The notes under the pieces are model-generated. The model had not been told where the DNA came from. It worked only from the letters and a program-made list of their open reading frames with translations, and did not search any database. A stretch of DNA of 20,006 bases from Bryobacterales bacterium. GTDB taxonomy: Bacteria; Acidobacteriota; Terriglobia; Bryobacterales; Bryobacteraceae. Below, in pieces: positions 15,252-20,006 of this stretch. Position 1 is the first letter of the stretch, and each line of letters starts with the position of its first letter. Location of the stretch: the NCBI GenBank assembly GCA_003132905.1, contig PKZC01000253.1, positions 10,617 through 30,622 on the forward strand, given 5' to 3'. The position numbers and the translations under genes are program-made.

Positions 15252-16023
15252 AACTGGCAGCGCAAAGCAGATCAATCTGATCGCACATCGCATGATAGGC
15301 AGGGTCGGCGAAAATGTGCAGTGGCCTCGGTCGCGGAAAATCAACCTCGACGTTTCCAATCACCCTCCCGGGCCGCTGAGACATGATGATGATGCGGTCC
15401 GCAAGAAATACGGCCTCTCTCGTATCATGCGTGACGAGAACAGTTGTAGGTGGAGATGTTAGCCAAACACCCTCGAAATCCTGGATTACCCGCCGGCGCA
15501 AGAACCAATCTAACGCCCCGAAGGGCTCGTCTAGAAGAAGAATGTCCGGACGGGATGCAAGCGCCCTTGCAACCGCGACTCTTTGCGCCATTCCACCAGA
15601 AAGCTGAGATGGATAAAGATTCTCGGACCCCGTTAGCTTGAACAGGGCAATTAGATCATCAAACGGATGACGAAGGCCCGTGTGGCGCAAATCGAGCGCT
15701 AACGAAATATTGCCCCAAACGGTTCTCCAGGGCAAGAGCGCCGGCTCTTGGAATGCCATACCGATGCGACCAGAAGCACGCAACGTCTGCGGAAGTTCTG
15801 TGCCGATGAACACCGAACCCGAGGTTGGATTGTCAAGCCCGCAGATGATACGGAGCAAGGTCGTTTTTCCGCATCCTGACGGACCAAGGAGAGCGGTCAG
15901 TGAGCCGCGCGGAACGTTAGCGCTAAAGGCGTCAATCGCGCGAAGCTGATTGTTGAATGTTTTCGAAACCTTCGAGATAGAAATGGTACCACCCGGAGCA
16001 AGCCGAGCTACTTCATTGACCAT
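15244..16023 (-). CDS. ABC transporter ATP-binding protein (nitrate/sulfonate/thiamine-precursor importer type)
   Basis: This 259-residue ATPase has all ABC motifs: Walker A GPSGCGKTT at 47-55, Q-loop Gln91 (AFQEPALLPW), signature LSGGMAQR from 140, Walker B LLLDEP with Asp164/Glu165, and H-loop His198 (LVTHD). FQEPALLPW and THDTREAVFLADRI are typical of the SsuB/TauB/NrtD family, which energises uptake of aliphatic sulfonates, nitrate, pyrimidines and similar compounds. I chose ATG 16023, which has a GAG site 7 bases before it. A TTG at 16035 would add four residues. The gene begins 14 bases after the binding-protein stop and overlaps the permease start by 8 bases, so the three transporter parts are made together. 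Confidence 0.9.
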   Translation of the reverse strand: MVNEVARLAPGGTISISKVSKTFNNQLRAIDAFSANVPRGSLTALLGPSGCGKTTLLRIICGLDNPTSGSVFIGTELPQTLRASGRIGMAFQEPALLPWRTVWGNISLALDLRHTGLRHPFDDLIALFKLTGSENLYPSQLSGGMAQRVAVARALASRPDILLLDEPFGALDWFLRRRVIQDFEGVWLTSPPTTVLVTHDTREAVFLADRIIIMSQRPGRVIGNVEVDFPRPRPLHIFADPAYHAMCDQIDLLCAASYD

Positions 16024-16037
16024 AGGAGCACTCAAAC

Positions 16038-17027
16038 TTATATTTCGCCAACAAGATCGCTGACAAACATTTCCTTGGTTGCCTTGATACCGACCTCTTG
16101 AAGAGAATCAACGTTCACCCGGATGCCGTCTTCAGACATGGCGAAGATTCCTGAAGGGGTGTCGATCAAGGGCTTTTGAGCATTGTTGAAAAAGACCTCG
16201 TTCTGCACCGTGCGGCCCGTGCCCTTGAAGAATGTATTGCTGAAGAGCGGGGGGTATCGAGATGGGTCCCGAAAATTGTCAGTCCACCCGTGTCTGCTTG
16301 CCCGAAACCATGCGACAATATCGCTCCGTCGCTCCTTGAGAGTCTGCTCTGTCACGACAACCGTATCGTTGTAGACGCGAAAACCGAAGTCATAAATCAG
16401 AAACGAGGTAGGATCGCCTCCCGCCTGTCTAATGGAGAAAGGAACGTTCGTGATGAAATCTACGGTCGCATCTACCTGCCCTTTCAGCAAGGGCGTCGGA
16501 TCATACTGATACGGGACGATTTTGACATCCGTTTTTTGGATACGATTCAGCTTCAGGAGAGCGTTCACTGTGAGCACGTTAGCCGGCGGTACAGCGAGCG
16601 TTTTCCCAACCAGATCAGCTGGCTTCGTTATATGATTTCCAGCCAGGCTGACGATGCCGAGGGGGCTTTTTTGATATTGCGTGCCGATGATTTTTAGCGG
16701 CGCCCGATCACGAACGATCACGTTGATCGTTGTCTCAACCGGTGTCAGCGCGAGATCCGCGCCGTTCGACAACAATACTCCTTCGGCAATTGTATCGGGG
16801 CCTCCTGGTTGGTAAACGAGATTCAGACCGTTCTCCTTGTACCACCCGTTCTGGATAGCGACGAAGTAGCCTATGAACTCAGCGTCATTCACCCATGGAG
16901 CCTGCATGCGAAACGGACTGGCGTTTGGTGTTTGATTTCTGCGACAACCAGAAAGGACCGCCAACAAGCCAAGTATCTGTCTTCTTGACAGGCCGTTATT
17001 TGCGGGGCGTGGAGGCTCGCTGCTCAT
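16038..17027 (-). CDS. NMT1/THI5-like ABC substrate-binding lipoprotein
   Basis: This 329-residue exported solute-binding protein starts with LSRRQILGLLAVLSGC (13-28). It has a twin-arginine pair, a hydrophobic core and a lipobox LSGC with Cys28, so it is probably a lipoprotein, possibly exported by Tat. The mature part matches the NMT1/ThiY/SsuA pattern: APWVNDAEFIGYFVAIQNGWYKENGL near 44-69, the GGPDTIAEGV loop, and DLVGKTLAVPPANV. In this family, ligands include formyl-pyrimidines, sulfonates and similar small molecules. The ligand here cannot be read out. The ATG overlaps the stop of the 43-residue gene (ATGA). It is the specificity subunit of the importer encoded downstream. Confidence 0.85.
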   Translation of the reverse strand: MSSEPPRPANNGLSRRQILGLLAVLSGCRRNQTPNASPFRMQAPWVNDAEFIGYFVAIQNGWYKENGLNLVYQPGGPDTIAEGVLLSNGADLALTPVETTINVIVRDRAPLKIIGTQYQKSPLGIVSLAGNHITKPADLVGKTLAVPPANVLTVNALLKLNRIQKTDVKIVPYQYDPTPLLKGQVDATVDFITNVPFSIRQAGGDPTSFLIYDFGFRVYNDTVVVTEQTLKERRSDIVAWFRASRHGWTDNFRDPSRYPPLFSNTFFKGTGRTVQNEVFFNNAQKPLIDTPSGIFAMSEDGIRVNVDSLQEVGIKATKEMFVSDLVGEI

Positions 17028-17155
17028 TTCGATCTCGTCTTGTCAGTTCCAGTATTCTGTTGGACCGGGTGCTCCTCCCAGACGTCATGAAAGTAATAGG
17101 TAAGTGCGACGAGGATCAGTGCCACACCGAACAATATTCTGCTTGTTAGTTTCAT
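17024..17155 (-). CDS. 43-residue single-pass membrane protein
   Basis: This small gene encodes MKLTSRILFGVALILVALTY and a polar tail ending DKTRSK. One membrane helix covers about residues 6-25, followed by HDVWEEHPVQQNTG, presumably outside the helix. GAGGTGA lies about 8 bases before the ATG, the gene starts 8 bases after the upstream stop, and its TGA overlaps the ATG of the binding protein. This spacing strongly suggests a real gene rather than a chance frame. It could help assemble or anchor the transporter. I know no family for it. Confidence 0.65.
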   Translation of the reverse strand: MKLTSRILFGVALILVALTYYFHDVWEEHPVQQNTGTDKTRSK

Positions 17156-17163
17156 TCTAAAAT

Positions 17164-17880
17164 TCACCTCTGAAGCTCTCTCTTCCAGATACGCTTCATC
17201 TCGAACTGGCTTGCGATATGCGCTAGCTTTACTACGATGAAAATGAGAACGCCGACAATCACCAGTGGAGCCAATAGTGGCATCGCTGCGTGCGTCCACA
17301 GACAGCCTAGAACGAGTAGAAGCCCAGCGAAATCGGAAACGATGACGCGGTTGACCAAGGCCTCCCCACCGCCACTGGCAACGATCAGATCCCAAAACAG
17401 AAAACCCAAATAGATAATGCACAAGACAAAAAACGAAGCGTGCAAATAATTGAGCCCCAAACGCATAGACTTGGGAACACCGGCGACCGCGAGTCCGAAC
17501 ATGACCCCCAACGCTACGCGTAGCCAAAATTCAAACCGAGCGAATCGAAGCTCGCGGAGCTTGATGTAGTCTCTCTCTTCTAGGACCCATTCAGCGACCG
17601 CATAATACAACGCGCTCAAGAGCAAGATGGCCCAAAACAGCTCACCTAACGTTTGGTCCTCCCCTTGAGGCCACTCGGGGACCGCCGTTGATTCGCGGCG
17701 TGAGCCGCCAAGAATCTGAGCGAGGTATAGGCACGCGCCAAGGATAAGTCCAGAAACGGCGCCCAACTGCGACGCGGAAATAGTCAGCAGGCCACACTTC
17801 TCCGTCGGACAAGATTGCTTCCTGGAGGGACATTCGATGGGGCGCAAGTAATCAGGCGTTGCAGTTGATGGCGTGGACAT
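17164..17880 (-). CDS. polytopic membrane protein, first gene of the ABC operon
   Basis: This 238-residue integral membrane protein has about six hydrophobic segments, at roughly 37-58, 77-99, 117-135, 142-168, 176-196 and 198-222. It has a short Cys-containing N-terminus (CPSRKQSCPTEKC at 17-29) that might bind metal or form disulfides. The ATG at 17880 is preceded by GGAG and AGGT about 9-15 bases upstream. It opens the minus-strand operon and is followed after 8 bases by the 43-residue membrane protein. It does not resemble a canonical ABC permease (no EAA loop), so it is probably an accessory membrane component. Family unknown. Confidence 0.75.
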   Translation of the reverse strand: MSTPSTATPDYLRPIECPSRKQSCPTEKCGLLTISASQLGAVSGLILGACLYLAQILGGSRRESTAVPEWPQGEDQTLGELFWAILLLSALYYAVAEWVLEERDYIKLRELRFARFEFWLRVALGVMFGLAVAGVPKSMRLGLNYLHASFFVLCIIYLGFLFWDLIVASGGGEALVNRVIVSDFAGLLLVLGCLWTHAAMPLLAPLVIVGVLIFIVVKLAHIASQFEMKRIWKRELQR

Positions 17881-18108
17881 TGTGTACCTCGCTCCTGGGT
17901 TGTGGTTATTGCCGCGAGAATAACATATTTCGAGGTGCTTACGCTGATACGATTTCTCGGCATGGCTCAGCCAAGAGTAAAATGGGCGGGAGTTCGCGTT
18001 GAAAGCGAATCCATTCCGAGTGAAGGCGAACCTTCCATCCTGTATGTGCGGCTTTAATCCTCAATCCAACTCTTGCACTAATCGCGGATGACGTTTACGG
18101 TCCAGGCT

Positions 18109-18133
18109 GAAACACTATGCGCCATAGTGTTTC
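18109..18133. repeat. perfect 11-base-arm palindrome, candidate recombinase site or operator
   Basis: GAAACACTATG and CATAGTGTTTC pair perfectly around CGC. It can also be read as 9-base arms around a 7-base centre, the geometry of a tyrosine recombinase core site. It lies 226 bases upstream of the compact recombinase gene and 229 bases upstream of the first gene of the ABC operon. No U-tract follows, so it is not a typical terminator. Confidence 0.55.
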
Positions 18134-18296
18134 GCCCAAGGGAGTCATGAAGGAAAAACAGTATTATACAGCGTCCCATCGGTGGTTAGCTTGCCCACCC
18201 GTCGATCTGTGGACGGTGATTCACGGATCAAATAAGGACGGATTGGCGCTACCGGCGGTACACGCGGGAATGCGGCGCTGCTGCTACGCGGGCCTT

Positions 18297-18313
18297 GAAA
18301 CACTATGGCGCAT
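18297..18313. repeat. partial inverted copy of the 18109 palindrome
   Basis: The 17 bases GAAACACTATGGCGCAT are identical to the reverse complement of 18117-18133, that is one arm plus the centre of the palindrome in inverted orientation. The second arm is not conserved (TCGGTTG instead of AGTGTTT). It ends 45 bases before the recombinase ATG. A 17-base exact match 180 bases away is unlikely by chance. Confidence 0.5.
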
Positions 18314-18358
18314 TCGGTTGCAGCGGACCTGGCGTAACCAAAACTGGAGGCGCGTCTG

Positions 18359-18919
18359 ATGCAGCTCTATGATGCCGGGGGCCACCGCAAATATCTCACG
18401 CCTGCGGAGCGCCAGAAATTTCTGTGGACGGCCGAGAATGCCTCAGGAGCTGTCGGAACCTTTTGCGCAGCGCTGGCGCATACCGGCTGTCGCCTCTCGG
18501 AAGCGTTGGCACTGACAGCGTGCCGCGTGGACGTAAGCGCGCGTATCCTCGTCTTTGAAAGCCTGAAGAAACGCCGCAAGGGCATTTACCGTGCCGTACC
18601 GGTTCCGCCTGATTTCATTGAATGGCTCAAAACTGTCCATGATCTCGCCGCACTGGGCGACGCGCGGCTGTGGCCCTGGTCGCGGACAACGGGTTGGCGC
18701 CGCGTGAGGGAAATTATGGATGCCGCCGGTATATGCGGCGTCTGCGCGACCCCCAAGGGCGTGAGGCATGGGTTCGGCATTAAAGCCGTTACCTCCGAGG
18801 TTCCCTTGAACATGGCGCAGAAATGGCTAGGCCACACGCGTCTTGCCACAACTGCGATATATACGAACGCCGTTGGCCCCGAAGAGCAAAAAATTGCGGA
18901 AAGAATGTGGGCGGCTTGA
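18359..18919 (+). CDS. compact tyrosine recombinase lacking the N-terminal core-binding domain
   Basis: This 186-residue protein consists almost only of a tyrosine recombinase catalytic domain. Visible residues are Arg45 (TGCRLSEAL), Lys70/71 in ESLKKRRKG, Arg136 in PKGVRHGFG, His159 (LGHTRL) and Tyr168 (TAIYTN). In the usual HxxR box the His is Lys133 (KGVR), as in a group of small integrases on alphaproteobacterial plasmids. The usual SAM-like DNA-binding domain of about 100 residues is missing, with only 15-20 residues before the catalytic fold. The start at ATG 18359 overlaps an upstream stop (TGATG), with GGAGG about 9 bases before it. It may be active as a minimal recombinase or need a partner such as the 323-residue enzyme at 10709. 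The palindrome upstream is a possible target. Confidence 0.82.
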   Translation: MQLYDAGGHRKYLTPAERQKFLWTAENASGAVGTFCAALAHTGCRLSEALALTACRVDVSARILVFESLKKRRKGIYRAVPVPPDFIEWLKTVHDLAALGDARLWPWSRTTGWRRVREIMDAAGICGVCATPKGVRHGFGIKAVTSEVPLNMAQKWLGHTRLATTAIYTNAVGPEEQKIAERMWAA

Positions 18920-19041
18920 AAGTGAGGATCGTCCCCGAAATGAAACGCTACGTACAAATGGCATCCCTGCCGCTTCGGCTGTCGGGGCCGGAAGGCTCAC
19001 GGCACGAGGTTTCGAAATCAAAACATAGGAGTTGCTCACGC

Positions 19042-19959
19042 ATGACACCAATATCGCGAAGTGAATATTTGGCGAACCGGAAGGTCAGACGCATAGTTTT
19101 GTCGTTTATTCCGATTCTTCTAACTCTCAATGTATGTAGAGCGCAGTCGGCTGATACCCGGCTCCCTCCCGCCCGACCGTTCGATACGATGACGATCCCC
19201 CTGCCTCAGTTTCACGCGCGGTTTGACCAGGCGCTAAGCCAACGGGCGAAGGATATGGCGTTCGACGCGGCTTCATACCAGGATGCGGTCTCTCACCTGG
19301 CGGACTTCGTCCAGATGTGCTCGGGGCTCACGGTTGCCCAGATGATAAGCGCAACTCGCAGTGTCTACACTGGGCCCGACCTGTTCCGCTTCGAAGGAGG
19401 TCAGTACAAAGAATGCGATGCCCCCAGCGCTAAATTATTTCCCGGGCCGGTTAACACACTGGATATCGCCGTATTCAGCAGCATCACCTCCCATTGGGAT
19501 AACACCCAGAGAAATTGGAACGGCCCCAAACTGCACGTCGACGTCTACTTCAAGCCGCCCAAGGGGGCTATTAAGAGCATGGCGGACTGGGGCAAGTACT
19601 ACGGCATCCTGAACGCCGACATATTTGATGGCACGACGCCAGCGATAGCGCCGCCTCGTAAAAGCGTAGCCGAGGAGATGCGAGAATCCCAGGAGCAAGC
19701 CAAGCCTGGATTGCCAGTGGTGGGGCAGTTCGTCTGCCCGGGCGTGATCCTAAGTGTTCAAATAAAGAACGATCTGTTCCATACCTTCACCAGCATGCCC
19801 AATCTCACGGTTAAGCAACCTACGCGGATCGCCAGGGTTGACGGCTCCGGCAAGTGGTTTCAAGTTGCGGGTGTTGCAACTGCGGTGATCGGCGTCGACC
19901 CTGCACGGGTGTATTATCATATCGCTTCCGGCCACCCCCGTCCTTCCTGCCCCCAGTGA
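19042..19959 (+). CDS. secreted/periplasmic protein of unknown function
   Basis: This 305-residue protein has a Sec-type signal peptide: basic residues RKVRR at 13-17, a hydrophobic core IVLSFIPILLTLNV at about 18-31, and a likely cleavage site after CRAQSA near 37. The mature part is mixed alpha/beta, with no Cys-rich repeats or membrane segments. Recognisable stretches include FVQMCSGLTVAQMISATRSVYTG and KLHVDVYFKPPKGAIKSMADWGKYYG, but I cannot name a family. I chose ATG 19042 with AGGAG 10 bases upstream. The frame extends further upstream, overlapping the recombinase gene end, but that part has no ribosome binding site and would bury the signal peptide. The gene starts 122 bases after the recombinase and ends about 20 bases before the dif-like site at the window edge. 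Confidence 0.7.
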   Translation: MTPISRSEYLANRKVRRIVLSFIPILLTLNVCRAQSADTRLPPARPFDTMTIPLPQFHARFDQALSQRAKDMAFDAASYQDAVSHLADFVQMCSGLTVAQMISATRSVYTGPDLFRFEGGQYKECDAPSAKLFPGPVNTLDIAVFSSITSHWDNTQRNWNGPKLHVDVYFKPPKGAIKSMADWGKYYGILNADIFDGTTPAIAPPRKSVAEEMRESQEQAKPGLPVVGQFVCPGVILSVQIKNDLFHTFTSMPNLTVKQPTRIARVDGSGKWFQVAGVATAVIGVDPARVYYHIASGHPRPSCPQ

Positions 19960-19979
19960 GCCCTCGCGGGCCGATGGTG

Positions 19980-20006
19980 GAAGACGATAACGTCCTTTAT
20001 CATTCA
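19980..20006. repeat. dif-like site 2 at window edge (last base clipped)
   Basis: Left arm GAAGACGATAA (19980-19990), centre CGTCCT (19991-19996) and right arm TTATCATTCA (19997-20006, one base beyond the window). The inner palindrome GATAA/TTATC surrounds exactly 6 bases. The centre is the reverse complement of that of site 1 at 8838-8843. The right arm equals the right arm of site 1 at all 10 visible positions. Confidence 0.55.

Larger units (their letters stand above)
17881..18358. other. divergent intergenic region between the ABC operon and the compact recombinase
   Basis: This 478-base region must hold the promoter of the minus-strand ABC operon and probably that of the plus-strand recombinase. 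I see no textbook -35/-10 pair. AT-rich TATGTTAT on the minus strand near 17920 is the best -10 candidate for the operon. Short inverted repeats occur at 17963-17973 (TGGCT/AGCCA) and 17993-18009 (TTCGC/GCGAA), besides the major palindrome at 18109-18133 and its partial copy at 18297. An open frame at 18117-18359 has no recognisable protein character and probably is not a gene. Confidence 0.5.

Noticed and set aside
17156..17527. Upstream extension of the 43-residue membrane protein to a 167-residue frame
   Set aside because: The added part is Arg/His/Ser-rich, lies out of frame inside the six-helix membrane protein gene, and the ATG at 17155 has a proper ribosome binding site.
18117..18359. 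80-codon plus-strand frame before the compact recombinase
   Set aside because: It starts inside the palindrome, has no ribosome binding site and no recognisable composition. At most it is a remnant.
1..20006. CRISPR array, tRNA or rRNA genes, transposase genes
   Set aside because: I found no regularly spaced direct repeats, no cloverleaf-like sequences and no transposase motifs on either strand by reading.

Overview
The window looks like an accessory, probably plasmid-borne or integrated-element region of an alphaproteobacterium. This rests on moderate to high GC, Shine-Dalgarno-led genes with many ATGA stop/start overlaps, and a compact integrase of a type common on alphaproteobacterial plasmids. 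The Acetobacteraceae are plausible hosts, but that is inference. There is no rRNA, tRNA, CRISPR array or recognisable IS transposase, and gene modules with different base composition sit side by side.

Left part (1-2.1 kb): a minus-strand mini-operon with ATGA overlaps encodes a small hypothetical protein, a solitary beta-class DNA methyltransferase and a clipped third gene. Next come a plus-strand antitoxin-like gene with no recognisable toxin, and diverged direct repeats built around TTGACAGCAA. From 2.1 to 4.9 kb lies a two-gene restriction-modification module: a gamma-class N6-adenine methyltransferase with an N-terminal MerR-like helix-turn-helix, and a PD-(D/E)XK endonuclease. From 8476 down to 5036 on the minus strand is a large fusion protein with Cas4-like Fe-S nuclease, RNase H-like and SF1 helicase parts (TM0106 type). 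These two blocks make the left half resemble a defence island.

Middle part (8.85-11.7 kb, minus strand): a PIN-like protein, a membrane-anchored coiled-coil protein and a complete tyrosine recombinase. A near-perfect 32-bp palindrome stands directly upstream of the recombinase.

From 17.88 down to 11.83 kb lies a tight seven-gene minus-strand operon. It encodes a polytopic membrane protein, a 43-residue single-pass protein, an NMT1/THI5-like solute-binding lipoprotein, an ABC ATPase, a fused double permease, a SIS-domain sugar-isomerase-like protein and a SAM-dependent methyltransferase. Overlaps and short gaps imply one functional unit that imports a small molecule and modifies it. I do not recognise this combination.

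Right end (18.1-20 kb, plus strand): an 11-bp-arm palindrome with a partial second copy, a compact tyrosine recombinase and a secreted protein of unknown function.

The most striking non-coding signal is a pair of XerCD/dif-like sites at 8827-8854 and at the right edge (19980-20006). Each has ATAA-type and TTAT-type inner arm ends around a 6-bp centre, and the centres are exact reverse complements (AGGACG and CGTCCT). A third site with the same geometry precedes the 10.7-kb recombinase gene. The 8.84-19.99 kb block is therefore a candidate recombinase-exchangeable or invertible module, comparable in logic to pdif modules of Acinetobacter plasmids.
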